A DNA stretch of 64,000 bases from Ralstonia sp. RRA (GCF_037023145.1 NZ_CP146094.1:62001-126000); one strand, 5' to 3'. Shown: positions 1-7,858, numbered from the stretch's first letter. Program-made: numbers and translations. Notes: generated from the sequence alone by a model not told the origin.

Positions 1-925
1 GATCGTCCAGGATATCCACCTCGCTCGCCGGTACAACAGGAAGCTCGCGGAGCAGATCCGGCGCACATTTGGACGCAACCCTCCAGTAGGCATTGGCAAA
101 CTCGACGGGGTCCATCTTGCCTTGCAGCTCAGCGAGCATGGAATAGGCGACTGCGGACACCTGCGCCTCGATTTCCTTGGCTTTGTCCTCCGCATCGATC
201 AGGCAGTTGCGGTCAGGCAGCTTCGCTTTGTACCTTGCGCTATCGAGGTGAACGATAGCGTCGGGGCGCGAGGAATGGCTTCCCAGTACGCGAATGCCCT
301 GAAGATACACTGCGGTCCGCCGTCCAAATCCGAAGCCCTTGAGGTCGCGAATCGAAACGGCCCCGACCGGTGTTGCGACGAACGTTTGGGCGTCCTGAGC
401 GTCTGGTCGCTCCAGTTCTTCGCCGTTAAAAAAGATAGGAATCGGGTAGCCGCGCGCGATCTCTCTCAAGGCGCTGCCTATACGATTCTCGTCGAAGGTC
501 AGGTTGCTCAAGGTCAGCCGTGTGCCACTCGCCACCTCACCAGCTTGCAGCGAGAAATCACGCATCTCGAGCAAGTCGAGAGTGCGCGCCTCGAGGCGTT
601 GTCCGCAGGACTCGACCTTCAGCACCTCGCACGCAAACAGTGCACTTGTGAACCCCATACCAAATGGGTTTTCGAGCGACTGCGTTTGAGCATCCCAGCC
701 GCTCTCGGCGATCGTGAACAGCTTCTGGAAGTCCTGGACCCCTTGACCGTCATCGATGACAGTCAGCGATTTTCCTTCCAGGCGGATGTCGACCATGCTT
801 GCGCCGGCTCGACGGCTGTTCTGAATCAGCTCGGCCAGGAAGGTCGAGAAATTCGAGAACGCGAACTTCAGGTTCTTGACCAGGTTGCCCTGGTTGACTG
901 CAATACGTACGGAAGAAGAGGACAT
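1..925 (-). CDS. GHKL-fold ATPase (Hsp90/MutL/histidine-kinase type), C-terminus cut by window edge
   Basis: 308 codons are visible and the frame is open to base 1, so the protein continues outside the window. The N-terminal 100 residues carry the Bergerat ATP-binding signature: N box ELIQNSRRA with Asn36, G1 box DDGQG (58-62) and G2 box NPFGMGF (86-92). GHKL proteins bind and hydrolyse ATP with an N-terminal dimerising clamp; the partner and substrate here are unknown. No transmembrane segment is seen. The start ATG at 925 lies 5 nt after GGAG in the SD hairpin of the leader at 926-986. It has its own palindrome promoter (1066-1133) and lies downstream of the DndC-like gene. Family assignment is firm; function is not. 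Confidence 0.85.
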   Translation of the reverse strand, partial: MSSSSVRIAVNQGNLVKNLKFAFSNFSTFLAELIQNSRRAGASMVDIRLEGKSLTVIDDGQGVQDFQKLFTIAESGWDAQTQSLENPFGMGFTSALFACEVLKVESCGQRLEARTLDLLEMRDFSLQAGEVASGTRLTLSNLTFDENRIGSALREIARGYPIPIFFNGEELERPDAQDAQTFVATPVGAVSIRDLKGFGFGRRTAVYLQGIRVLGSHSSRPDAIVHLDSARYKAKLPDRNCLIDAEDKAKEIEAQVSAVAYSMLAELQGKMDPVEFANAYWRVASKCAPDLLRELPVVPASEVDILDD

Positions 926-986
926 GTTTGCTCCAAAGAAAATGCGGAGCAAACGACCCAGCGGGACGAAAGCCCCGCGAGGGTGA
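926..986 (-). promoter_or_regulatory. structured leader (P3-P4) of the GHKL gene
   Basis: In transcript sense: ACCC..GCGGGGC..GTCCCGC hairpin P3, then P4 with the perfect 9-bp stem GTTTGCTCC/GGAGCAAAC. The 3' arm is the Shine-Dalgarno, so the start site is sequestered when P4 is formed. Confidence 0.8.
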
Positions 987-1065
987 GATAGGAATTCGCA
1001 CCTCCAACCGAAGGCGGTTCCAAGAGTTGAATTGCTGCTGTGTCGAAAGCGGACAACAACAGCCT

Positions 1066-1133
1066 GGCTGGGCACGGTCCAGCTACCGTGATCGAGGATC
1101 GGGATGGATTGTAACTCAGTTTCCCGATAGGAA
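1066..1133 (-). promoter_or_regulatory. palindrome promoter plus P1 hairpin for the GHKL gene
   Basis: Operator-like palindrome TTCCTATCGGGAA (1121-1133), -10 TACAAT (1108-1113), then P1 stem GCTGG/CCAGC (1067-1083) in the predicted 5' UTR. One of the family described under findings. Confidence 0.7.
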
Positions 1134-1185
1134 GTACAAGCGGGCCGCTTCGATGGTGCCATCGCAATTACCAGCCACCTTTGGA

Positions 1186-1225
1186 CAAAAAAAATGCCCC
1201 GGCCCCTTGTGGGGTCGAGGCGGGG
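1186..1225 (-). terminator. intrinsic terminator after the DndC-like gene
   Basis: GACCCC/GGGGCC hairpin within a longer GC-rich stem, followed on the minus strand by eight T residues. Confidence 0.85.
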
Positions 1226-1259
1226 AAGCGCAATGAAGTCGCCATCGCAAGCAGCTTGC

Positions 1260-3074
1260 TTACGCTGCCTCCTGGAACAGATCCCTTTGCTGGTCGTCCC
1301 GACTGAGCAGCATTTTGTGTTCTGCATCGCCGATTGCGTTCCGGATCAGATGCTCATCCAGTTCGGTTGGCGTAAGGTTCAGCCGCTCGGCGAGGCGGGT
1401 GAAGTACTGCCCTCGCTTCGCCATTTCCTGATACCGCTGAGCCATGCCTGACGGCAACCGCAAGATCCCTTCGTTCAGCCAAAACCGCGCGGAAGAGATT
1501 GCGGGTTCAGACTGAGTTTCAAGCATCAAGCGCGTGTCGAACGTACAGGTAACAAATGCGCACGCGGCCTCGGCGTCCACTTCAAGCTGGTCAGCTTCTT
1601 CGAAGTAGACTACGCGTTCGCCGGCCGTCGTTGCTGCATAGTTTGAAACCCGTTTGCCGTGACGATATCGGTTCCACTGTTCCGCCCCGTAATCACGCAG
1701 GCCGTCCACAGGTGCCTCGGCATCGTACTGTCCAACCCGATACCACCCATGAAGCGGGATCGGAATCTTTGGGTATGTCGCGACGACCGGAACCTCATAG
1801 CGTCGGCCCAACGTGTGCACGTCGTGCCAAATCGCCACCGCTGGGAAGGCCTGCGGCGCATAGTGGTGCATCGACAAGAAGAAGTCGATCGCGACCAATT
1901 GCTGCGGCGTCACCAACTGGAACTGAATATCGCAGAGCTCTCGGTTCACCGGGGTGTCTTCCAGTTTTCCCGTGGCCAGATCAGCTTGATGCCGGTCTGC
2001 GCGCTCGATTTCAGTCGCGTCGAGCGTCAGGAGGTATCTCAGAAGCGCGACACGGTGAGAGTATGAGTAGACGTCGGCCTGCACTCGCGTATAGCCGGCT
2101 TCGCTGACCGTACGCCCGACCAACTCGCGTTTGCTGAGATCCCACTGCGTCGCAAGTAGATAGTTTCGGACTCGATTGATTCCGGCCAAATGCGCATGCT
2201 GTGGCTCTTGAATCATCGACTCCATCGACTTGTCCCGCTCACCTGAAACGCCGCATATCGAACAACCGAACCGGCTACCACATGCTGCCTTGTTGCCGCT
2301 GTCGCCGACCGTCACACCACACGTACCTTCATTGCCCGCGCGGTAGAGATCGATCATGCGGCCGATGCTCCGAACGCTCAGAGGAGATGGGAACGGTGCG
2401 AATCGCTCATCCGAGAACATTGCAAGCATGTCCCAGACATCTGACAGACTCCAATCACAGATCGACGATAGCGTGAGGTAACCATCCTTATGCCGGACCG
2501 CATCCAAAGCAATTTCGCCTCGGAGAGACATCAGGCTAGATCGCGCCGCGCTTTCGTCGTAGCGAGTACCGAGTAGCACAATGGTTTCGCGAAAGCCCGC
2601 GGCAACCGCCTCTTTCTCAAGCAATGCACGCAAGCGCCCAAGCGGTTTGACCTTCCAGTCGTCCGCGCAGGCACGGATCACTTTCCCATCGCGCACACCG
2701 TTCTCAGGTGTACGGAGCAAGGTGCCACGCCCTACTGTCGAAACAACAAACTGCGCAGCAAGCGAAGGTTCCGCGATGTGCACGCCGACGTCCAGGTCGT
2801 TTTCCTCGCAGAACGCACGGAACTCCTCGAGCGCGATATGCAAATGGTTGGAAATGGACGGGTTCTCGATCGTCGTGTTAGACGTTGCGATGTAGTGCCG
2901 GGCCTGTTGCACGCCGGCCAGACACGATCGACGAACAGCCTCGAGCATCAGGATTGCGACACAGGTCGAATCCTTGCCTCCGCTGTAGCCAACCTGCAGG
3001 CCATGGCCAGCAGCGATCTTGTCCATCAGGATCACGATCACCGCTTCCATCTTGTTTCGGATCTCGTCAAACAT
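1260..3074 (-). CDS. DndC/PAPS-reductase-like PP-loop ATPase
   Basis: 604 aa. The PP-loop SGGKDS is at 31-36, the nucleotide pyrophosphatase/adenylating signature of the PAPS reductase superfamily. Four cysteines (252, 265, 271, 274) in a GSRFGCSICGV context followed by RDKS match the Fe-S cluster region of DndC, which activates sulfur transfer in DNA phosphorothioation. The last 300 residues are additional and unrecognised. No dndA, B, D or E homologue is visible nearby, so DNA modification is inference; another sulfur- or nucleotide-transfer reaction is possible. The start at 3074 is chosen because the ATG follows the GGAG of P4; a TTG four codons upstream is less likely. It is the last gene of the operon 4050-1260 and is followed by a strong terminator. 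Confidence 0.85.
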   Translation of the reverse strand: MFDEIRNKMEAVIVILMDKIAAGHGLQVGYSGGKDSTCVAILMLEAVRRSCLAGVQQARHYIATSNTTIENPSISNHLHIALEEFRAFCEENDLDVGVHIAEPSLAAQFVVSTVGRGTLLRTPENGVRDGKVIRACADDWKVKPLGRLRALLEKEAVAAGFRETIVLLGTRYDESAARSSLMSLRGEIALDAVRHKDGYLTLSSICDWSLSDVWDMLAMFSDERFAPFPSPLSVRSIGRMIDLYRAGNEGTCGVTVGDSGNKAACGSRFGCSICGVSGERDKSMESMIQEPQHAHLAGINRVRNYLLATQWDLSKRELVGRTVSEAGYTRVQADVYSYSHRVALLRYLLTLDATEIERADRHQADLATGKLEDTPVNRELCDIQFQLVTPQQLVAIDFFLSMHHYAPQAFPAVAIWHDVHTLGRRYEVPVVATYPKIPIPLHGWYRVGQYDAEAPVDGLRDYGAEQWNRYRHGKRVSNYAATTAGERVVYFEEADQLEVDAEAACAFVTCTFDTRLMLETQSEPAISSARFWLNEGILRLPSGMAQRYQEMAKRGQYFTRLAERLNLTPTELDEHLIRNAIGDAEHKMLLSRDDQQRDLFQEAA

Positions 3075-3174
3075 ACTGTTCTCCAATTAGGAGGAGAACA
3101 GCCCCCAGCGGGAGAAGTTCTCCCGTAGGGGTTGAGGTAGCGCCAAGGCCAGTAAATCCGGTGACCAATGGCGC
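3075..3174 (-). promoter_or_regulatory. structured leader (P2-P4) of the DndC-like gene
   Basis: P4 is CTGTTCTCC/GGAGAACAG, 9 bp perfect; both arms differ from the usual CCTGCTTC/GGAGCAGG, so the pair is compensated. P3 is CAACCCC..CGGGAGAACTTCTCCCG..GGGG. Further upstream GGTCACCG..CTGGCC sits inside a GCGCC/GGCGC stem (3140-3174), and a related hairpin recurs at 3786-3809. Confidence 0.8.
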
Positions 3175-3192
3175 CTGGTGGGCGCTGATTCG

Positions 3193-3648
3193 TTAGAACA
3201 GCGCCGGCTGAACGCCTTCACTCGACCAGCCGCATTGCTCAAAACCCTTTCGGATTCTGTCGTCGGCAACGTACGCGCGCAGGCCTTCTTTCACTTGCTC
3301 AGCATCACCTTGCTCGAAGATGGAGTCGAACTGACGCTCCCCAAAATCGAACACGGTGAAAAACATGTAGCCCGGGTTGTAGAGGCCAGCCAGAAACAGA
3401 CGGCGAACGATATCGATGCGCAGATCGAGATCGTCTTTACCACTCCGGAAGCGCTGCGTGAAGTAGTACAGCCAGCAACCGAGCTCGAAATGCTCCTGGG
3501 CAGCTGGGGCTTCAGACGCGTGCTCCCAGCGGTCCAGCGTGGTCCCCTTGCGCTTAGCTGCGCCATACAGGTCACGCGCATCGCGCTCCAGCATTGCTCG
3601 CTGGCGGGCCGAGATTGGCGCGTTGACGCGATCAACAAACGATGTCAT
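3193..3648 (-). CDS. hypothetical protein, 151 aa
   Basis: Unrecognised soluble protein. The sequence is rich in charged and aromatic residues (HFELGCWLYYFTQRF near the middle) and ends GVQPALF. No signal peptide or membrane segment. The ATG at 3648 directly follows the SD stem of its leader. It lies between the 72-aa gene and the DndC-like gene in an apparent three-gene operon from the promoter at 4235-4302, each cistron with its own leader. A functional link to the DndC-like protein is suggested only by this arrangement. Confidence 0.75.
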   Translation of the reverse strand: MTSFVDRVNAPISARQRAMLERDARDLYGAAKRKGTTLDRWEHASEAPAAQEHFELGCWLYYFTQRFRSGKDDLDLRIDIVRRLFLAGLYNPGYMFFTVFDFGERQFDSIFEQGDAEQVKEGLRAYVADDRIRKGFEQCGWSSEGVQPALF

Positions 3649-3712
3649 TTACTTCTCCGAAGGTTTGCGAAGAAGCGCCCCCATTTCGGGGAGCGCGTCC
3701 CCGCGAGGGTCA
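3649..3712 (-). promoter_or_regulatory. structured leader (P3-P4) of the 151-aa gene
   Basis: P4 CTTCTTC/GGAGAAG includes the SD; P3 is ACCCTCGCGGGG..CCCCG. Just upstream a six-codon reading frame (ATG GCG CCG GCA TCA AAT TGA, minus strand, about 3713-3733) ends at P3, and the hairpin TAGGTCA/TGACCTA lies at 3786-3809. Confidence 0.75.
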
Positions 3713-3785
3713 ATTTGATGCCGGCGCCATGAAATGGAGTCCGACAGAACGGAAGAAGACCTCCCGCTTGGATTGAAGTCCCGCT

Positions 3786-3809
3786 TAGGTCAGTGAATAC
3801 GGTGACCTA
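3786..3809 (-). repeat. conserved GGTCACCG hairpin
   Basis: Perfect stem TAGGTCA/TGACCTA around CCGTATTCAC. The motif GGTCACCGnATTnACTGnCC also occurs at 3147-3166 upstream of the DndC-like gene. It occupies the P2 position of the leader family. Confidence 0.6.
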
Positions 3810-3831
3810 TGCGCGCCCGGTGGCTGCGGGC

Positions 3832-4050
3832 TCAGAAGCCCTCGACCGCCCCGAGTTGCCAACGCTGTTTTGCGTAGGCCACCGCCATGGTTTCGAGCGA
3901 ACTTCGCTCGTCGGTTTGCAGCTGGCCAGTGGACTTGAAGAAAAAGTCGAGCAGCTCGCACAGTCGCGCCTTCGTACGTTCGCCGTGGGCGGAAAACGTC
4001 TCAAGTGCGCAACGCACGTACAGCGGAAACGTCGTTTGAGTAAGAGTCAT
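3832..4050 (-). CDS. hypothetical protein, 72 aa
   Basis: Small soluble protein beginning MTLTQTTFPLYVRCALETF; no family recognised. The reading frame is open further upstream, but the ATG at 4050 lies 9 nt after GGAG and after the leader hairpins, so this start is preferred. First gene of the operon leading to the DndC-like gene. The MTLT start resembles that of the 61-aa protein at 4329-4514, but no further similarity is obvious. Confidence 0.7.
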   Translation of the reverse strand: MTLTQTTFPLYVRCALETFSAHGERTKARLCELLDFFFKSTGQLQTDERSSLETMAVAYAKQRWQLGAVEGF

Positions 4051-4113
4051 TGCTTGGCTCCAGATTGATGCAAGGAGCAGCCCCCTACGCGGGGACTGCA
4101 ACCCGCGAGGGTG
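4051..4113 (-). promoter_or_regulatory. structured leader (P3-P4) of the 72-aa gene
   Basis: P3 ACCCTCGCGGGT..CCCCGCG..GGGG; P4 stem GCTCC/GGAGC with the SD in the 3' arm, shorter than in most copies. Confidence 0.65.
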
Positions 4114-4234
4114 TGATCGATGACAAAAGCGAAACTGATTCACCAGAACACTTCGTTCACCGAGAGGGATTTGCGGCGCCAGAAATGGCCGCAAGATCGA
4201 AGGATGTGAGGCTGATATTCACCAAACCCCAAAG

Positions 4235-4302
4235 GCTGGGTTACGTCCAGCTACCGGATCAAGGATCAGGGGACATTCTACACCCCCAATTCCCAATGGG
4301 AA
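4235..4302 (-). promoter_or_regulatory. palindrome promoter plus P1 hairpin (operon 4050-1260)
   Basis: Palindrome TTCCCATTGGGAA (4290-4302), -10 TAGAAT (4275-4280) preceded by TGTG, P1 GCTGG/CCAGC (4235-4252). The predicted leader to the ATG at 4050 is about 220 nt. Confidence 0.7.
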
Positions 4303-4328
4303 GCGCTGGCGCGTTGAAAAGGTATCGG

Positions 4329-4514
4329 TTACGCCGAGCCAGTTGTCCCGAAGACTTCCGCCAACTTTGAGCGAAAGATCTCAGCCAAAACGTCGGCATC
4401 ATTTGCTGCGTCTACCGGATCCCGCTCGAGCTGGGCCCGGAGTGCATTCTTGAGCCAGTCGGAAGTGCTGGGGTCATTAAGAACCTGCTGGACCTTCATG
4501 TCAGTGAGTGTCAT
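4329..4514 (-). CDS. hypothetical protein, 61 aa
   Basis: Small acidic helical protein starting MTLTDMKVQQVLNDPS; a DUF was not recognised. An upstream ATG at 4559 is possible, but 4514 follows GACGGGGCC, the more plausible SD. It follows the 112-aa membrane protein gene. Its leader has only the hairpin AGCCCC/GGGG and lacks a convincing SD-sequestering stem. Confidence 0.6.
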   Translation of the reverse strand: MTLTDMKVQQVLNDPSTSDWLKNALRAQLERDPVDAANDADVLAEIFRSKLAEVFGTTGSA

Positions 4515-4567
4515 GGACGTTGGCCCCGTCTGGGGCTCGAATTGGTTGGACAGAGGCATAGATAGAG

Positions 4568-4597
4568 CGCCCCAACTGCCTTCAGGCGGTCGGGGCG
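4568..4597 (-). terminator. hairpin between the 112-aa and 61-aa genes
   Basis: CGCCCC/GGGGCG stem with an inner GCCT/AGGC, not followed by a T run. It may be a weak terminator or a processing/attenuation hairpin. Confidence 0.35.
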
Positions 4598-4622
4598 AAG
4601 GATTCAGCCGCTCAGCCGGCTA

Positions 4623-4961
4623 TCAGTCGGCAGAGCCTTCGTGCTTAAGGGTGACTCGAGCACGGCCAGGCGTGAACTTGCCCGACCACTCGTACCCCTG
4701 TTCCCGAACCTTGTCGCGGACACGGTTCTTGAACGACTCGCCGTGTTCCTTGGCGTGCATCTCACAATGGGCGTCCTCCACCGCGAGGGCGAACGCGAGA
4801 TCGTTGATGGCCGTTCGGAGATGGCGCTTTAGCCGTCGCTGGTTGTCAAACCGCTTACCAACGACTGCGGCGACTGCCGCGGCGATGATTGCAGCCGTGA
4901 GCGTGAATAGCCCTCCAATGAGGGCCGCTTGAACCGCTGCATCCTGAAGATGAATCTGCAT
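4623..4961 (-). CDS. small membrane protein, 112 aa
   Basis: One N-terminal membrane segment (about residues 10-38, AALIGGLFTLTAAIIAAAVAAVV) followed by a basic, charged cytoplasmic tail (KRFDNQRRLKRHLR). No family recognised. The frame extends upstream, but the ATG at 4961 lies just after the GGAG of P4, so that start is chosen. It is driven by the promoter-like region 5094-5162. Confidence 0.7.
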   Translation of the reverse strand: MQIHLQDAAVQAALIGGLFTLTAAIIAAAVAAVVGKRFDNQRRLKRHLRTAINDLAFALAVEDAHCEMHAKEHGESFKNRVRDKVREQGYEWSGKFTPGRARVTLKHEGSAD

Positions 4962-5055
4962 TTTTGCTACTCCTGGGAAAACTGGAGAAGCAATTGCCCG
5001 AGGGGCGATTGCCCCTCCGGGTTGAAATAGATGACAGCGGCGGTGATACACCGCC
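4962..5055 (-). promoter_or_regulatory. structured leader (P2-P4) of the 112-aa membrane protein gene
   Basis: P4 TTGCTTCTCC/GGAGTAGCAA (one mismatch) covers the SD; P3 CCCGGAGGGGCAATCGCCCCTCGGG is a nested stem; P2 is GGCGGTG/CACCGCC at 5037-5055, inverted relative to the usual TCACCG/CGGTGA. Confidence 0.75.
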
Positions 5056-5093
5056 GTGACGAAGTGCGCAGCAGCATATGGCCGGCACTGTTG

Positions 5094-5162
5094 GCTAGAA
5101 AGACGGTCCAGCTCCCGGATCGAAGATCGGGATCGATTGTAGAGGATTTTCTACGACACGAA
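5094..5162 (-). promoter_or_regulatory. degenerate palindrome promoter plus P1 hairpin
   Basis: -10 TACAAT (5136-5141); P1 GCTGG/CTAGC (5094-5112, with a G-U pair). The operator is eroded: TTC..GAA arms are 14 bp apart in 5149-5162 instead of the 13-bp dyad. Confidence 0.55.
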
Positions 5163-5317
5163 GCACGTCGAGGCAACCTAAGCGCCGGTGCGCGGGCATG
5201 CACGGCCTTTGATGCATTGATGACCGTCCTGGAGTGCCGCCTCTCCGATCTTTCGTCGAAGGTGACGAATGAGTGCCGCATGCTGTCTTGGAATCAGCCT
5301 CATTGCCTTGCCAGAAT

Positions 5318-5362
5318 GCAAAAGCGCCCAGCCAACCCCGTGTCGGGAGTTGATCTGGGCGC
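5318..5362 (-). terminator. intrinsic terminator after the 94-aa gene
   Basis: GCGCCCAG/CTGGGCGC stem followed on the minus strand by TTTTGC. Confidence 0.75.
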
Positions 5363-5381
5363 ATCCCCCTAGGAGGAAAAC

Positions 5382-5666
5382 CTACATCTCCGGCGGACTG
5401 GCAACTTCGCGCCAGAAGCCGGAGGCTCGCATCACTTCCGCACCGTCAGGCAACACGATGTAGGAGATGTCGATCGCAGCAGCCGAAGGGTCCTTCGGAT
5501 CCGCGTCATCATCCACACCTTCTGCAGGTTTGAACGGATACTGGATCGACACACCGCCGTCGGCGTACAGCGTGCCGGCCGCGTGGAGCTCAATTGGGAA
5601 GCACGTGTCGAAGGCAACCACCTTCACGACCACAGGGAATTGCAGGGCCGTCAATGGATTCTTCAT
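5382..5666 (-). CDS. hypothetical protein, 94 aa
   Basis: Mixed-charge soluble protein, start MKNPLTALQF, with an acidic loop DDDADPKD. No family recognised. The start at 5666 is supported by GGAGG 6 nt upstream and by a 4-nt ATGA overlap with the upstream zinc-binding-like gene, so the two are translationally coupled. Followed by a terminator. Confidence 0.7.
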   Translation of the reverse strand: MKNPLTALQFPVVVKVVAFDTCFPIELHAAGTLYADGGVSIQYPFKPAEGVDDDADPKDPSAAAIDISYIVLPDGAEVMRASGFWREVASPPEM

Positions 5667-5941
5667 AGTGAGCCTCCGTTCTGAATTCGCTTCGGCATCA
5701 GAGCGGACATCGTGACGTACTCGCCCGTAATGCCACGAATCATGTGGCGATGGTGCCCCGCCGCGTGGCATTCGAAGATCTTGTCGAAGCCATTCGGCGA
5801 GTGGTGCGTCAGTTTGCCATGACAAACCGGGCAATCGTCGTGATGGACACGAGTGACGACGCCATTCTCCATTCGTCGAAAGCCTGGCGACAATTCACTG
5901 GTTGGTGCTGGCGTTGCCGCCATATCGACCGTTGTGGTCAT
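5663..5941 (-). CDS. putative small zinc-binding protein, 92 aa
   Basis: Contains CPVCHGKLTHH and, after about 16 residues, CHAAGHHRH, a Cys/His pattern typical of a small zinc ribbon or knuckle; no named family is assigned. The rest is low complexity. The start at 5941 follows GGAGCAG in the leader. ATGA overlap with the 94-aa gene downstream indicates an operon of two. Confidence 0.65.
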   Translation of the reverse strand: MTTTVDMAATPAPTSELSPGFRRMENGVVTRVHHDDCPVCHGKLTHHSPNGFDKIFECHAAGHHRHMIRGITGEYVTMSALMPKRIQNGGSL

Positions 5942-6005
5942 AAATCTGCTCCTGAGAAAGTTTCCTCGCAGAGCGGCCCCGCGCGGGACTGTCGCCCGCG
6001 AGGGA
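5942..6005 (-). promoter_or_regulatory. structured leader of the 92-aa zinc-binding-like gene
   Basis: P3 CCTCGCGGGCGACAGTCCCGCG; the P4 equivalent is weaker (CTGC/GCAG around a GAG/CTC stem). No palindrome promoter is found upstream: the leader starts right after the terminator at 6067-6096, so the promoter is not located. Confidence 0.55.
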
Positions 6006-6066
6006 TTGATCGAAAGAAGCGCCCGAAATGGCGCCACTCTAGCTAGTTTGGCCCAACTGCCGGAGC

Positions 6067-6096
6067 AAAAATCACCGCGAGAATTACTTGCGGTGA
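6067..6096 (-). terminator. intrinsic terminator after the 171-aa gene
   Basis: TCACCGC/GCGGTGA hairpin followed by TTTTTG on the minus strand. Confidence 0.8.
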
Positions 6097-6120
6097 CCCC
6101 GGTCTAAAAGCTATGGCCAA

Positions 6121-6636
6121 TCAACCGCCCAAGTCTGCCGACGACTCCCAACTGTGGGTCGGAAGGCCATCGACTATCGAGCCGTCAGCATCCAAACGGA
6201 GCCAGAAAAAGCCGCGCTCGCGAGCCCACGACCAGATCGATCTGATGTCTTCTGGTGCCGCCAGCGCGAATGCGTAGGCGCCAGTTATGGGGTCTTCCTG
6301 AGGAACCCAAATCCAGTAGCCCGACTCGTACTGGCCGTAAAACCAAGGGTTGCGATCGCCAGCCAGCTCGAGCATTCCGTTCGTCTCGGCCGTAATGTGA
6401 CAGGTCGAGAGACAAGCCACCGCCGCGACATCGGCGAAACCGCCCTTGCTGGCAGCAAGCAGTGCCTCTACTTCTGGAATCGCGTTGCCTACCGGCGTAA
6501 GCCTCGAGGTAGCCTCGGCACCTATCGCTCCAGCGCCCCCTGCCCCAGGGGGGGCATCGCTGTGCTCATGTGCTTTCGCGAAAGCGAGCAGCGATTGGAT
6601 CAGATGCGTTGGGATGAGAACCAGGTTGTTCTGCAT
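6121..6636 (-). CDS. hypothetical protein, 171 aa
   Basis: Soluble protein with a Gly/Ala-rich linker near residue 30-45 (PPGAGGAGAIGAEA) and a Trp-rich C-terminal half (NPWFYGQYESGYWIWVPQEDP). No family recognised. The ATG at 6636 follows the P4 SD. It appears to be the second gene of an operon with the 328-aa gene upstream and ends at a strong terminator. Confidence 0.7.
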   Translation of the reverse strand: MQNNLVLIPTHLIQSLLAFAKAHEHSDAPPGAGGAGAIGAEATSRLTPVGNAIPEVEALLAASKGGFADVAAVACLSTCHITAETNGMLELAGDRNPWFYGQYESGYWIWVPQEDPITGAYAFALAAPEDIRSIWSWARERGFFWLRLDADGSIVDGLPTHSWESSADLGG

Positions 6637-6698
6637 GAATTGCTCCGTGTTTGGTGCGAAGCAAACCACCCAGCGGGGAGTTTGCCCCGCGAGGGTGA
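6637..6698 (-). promoter_or_regulatory. structured leader (P3-P4) of the 171-aa gene
   Basis: P4 TTGCTTC/GGAGCAA with the SD; P3 ACCCTCGCGGGGC..CCCCGCTGGGT, whose outer arms ACCC/GGGT also pair. Confidence 0.75.
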
Positions 6699-6760
6699 TA
6701 AAAGAAAGTGATGCGCGAGCCCAACTACTGAAGGGCTTGAACATCTGACAATGAAAGGAC

Positions 6761-7747
6761 TCAGTGCAGCTTGAGGCGGAACTGATCGCCGGTTGCCGGC
6801 ATGGCGCGGCGCCTTGCAGTTTCCATCCACTTACTCATCTCGCGCTTCCGATGGTCGATGGTGTTGGAAATCCCAGCTTCAAAGGCCTTTCGACGCGCAC
6901 CGAGGTCGAAGGACATCGAATCTGTCGACGCGATCCAGTCGAACATTTTCAGTTGGTCGATTGCAGTTCCCTTTATGCCGAACAAGTGCAATCGACTGGT
7001 TTCAGGAAGTTCTCCTTCGAGACTTGCGAGGATTGCGAACAGACCGTGATCTGGATGCCCCAAGCTTCGTCGGCAGACCGACCCGAGGCCAATCAGCGCC
7101 GGCGGCGCTGCCCAAGGTTGCCAGCGCTCCCATACCGCGCGCATGAGCTCAAGGCTCCTTGCGTAGTGTGAAATTCGCCAGCCCTGCAAGACAGGCACGG
7201 GAAGACGCACCTCATTCCGAACAGATGACTCAGACCACCCTTGCTGGACTAGCTGGTTCTGGTACTCGTAGGCGATCCGAAGGCAACCTTCCAACAGTGT
7301 TGCTGTGGCGTCGATGCGGTAGTCGATTTCCTCATCGTTGCTGCATATTTCGGGCTCACAGCACAAGTCGGGTTGCGCATACCAACTCGCGCGAGTCGAT
7401 ATTGCAAAAGCAAGGTACTGCTCCAAACTCCAGGGGTACACTCCCGCTATCCCAGATTGCGTGCCCTTCTTTTGCCAAAGCGAGATCGCGCTATATCCGG
7501 CCGAATCTAACGCGTAGTCCAACTCGGAAAGGTCAGTTGCGGAAGGAAACGCGAACTGACGTGCAGCCGGATCCCAAAACGCATTTGCACTCACCATCAC
7601 CGGGTAACCTTCATTGAAGGCGTGGAACACGAGCTTGCCACTGCGATGAGGGATGCCGACACGGGTAACCAACCCCGGATCGAGATACGCATTGACTTGG
7701 TCACGCGGCATGCGCGACTCAAGCAAACGGGTCAAAGACGGATTCAT
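6761..7747 (-). CDS. hypothetical protein, 328 aa
   Basis: Soluble protein, start MNPSLTRLLESRMPRDQ. A Cys-containing acidic stretch CCEPEICSNDEEID lies near the middle; the C-terminus is basic. No catalytic motif recognised. Start at 7747 is fixed by the 9-bp SD stem TCCTGCTTC/GGAGCAGGA. First gene of the operon that continues to 6121. Confidence 0.75.
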   Translation of the reverse strand: MNPSLTRLLESRMPRDQVNAYLDPGLVTRVGIPHRSGKLVFHAFNEGYPVMVSANAFWDPAARQFAFPSATDLSELDYALDSAGYSAISLWQKKGTQSGIAGVYPWSLEQYLAFAISTRASWYAQPDLCCEPEICSNDEEIDYRIDATATLLEGCLRIAYEYQNQLVQQGWSESSVRNEVRLPVPVLQGWRISHYARSLELMRAVWERWQPWAAPPALIGLGSVCRRSLGHPDHGLFAILASLEGELPETSRLHLFGIKGTAIDQLKMFDWIASTDSMSFDLGARRKAFEAGISNTIDHRKREMSKWMETARRRAMPATGDQFRLKLH

Positions 7748-7806
7748 TTCCTGCTCCAGGATACGTGCGAAGCAGGACCCGGAGCGGGATGCTGCCCCGC
7801 GGGGAT
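7748..7806 (-). promoter_or_regulatory. structured leader (P3-P4) of the 328-aa gene
   Basis: P4 TCCTGCTTC/GGAGCAGGA is perfect; P3 CCCCGCGGGGCAGCATCCCGC. A GCCGC/GCGGC hairpin at about 7817-7833 is in the P2 position. Confidence 0.75.
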
Positions 7807-7858
7807 TTGAACAAAGACGCCGCGCTGGGCGGCAAGAGAGAGGCACTAGGTGCCATTG

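Noticed and set aside
122..991. 289-codon plus-strand frame
   Set aside because: It is antisense to the GHKL ATPase gene, whose N, G1 and G2 boxes are unmistakable.
1260..3074. Ordinary cysteine-biosynthesis PAPS reductase
   Set aside because: The protein is more than twice as long, has the RFGCSIC..RDKS cluster of DndC type and no sulfate-assimilation neighbours.
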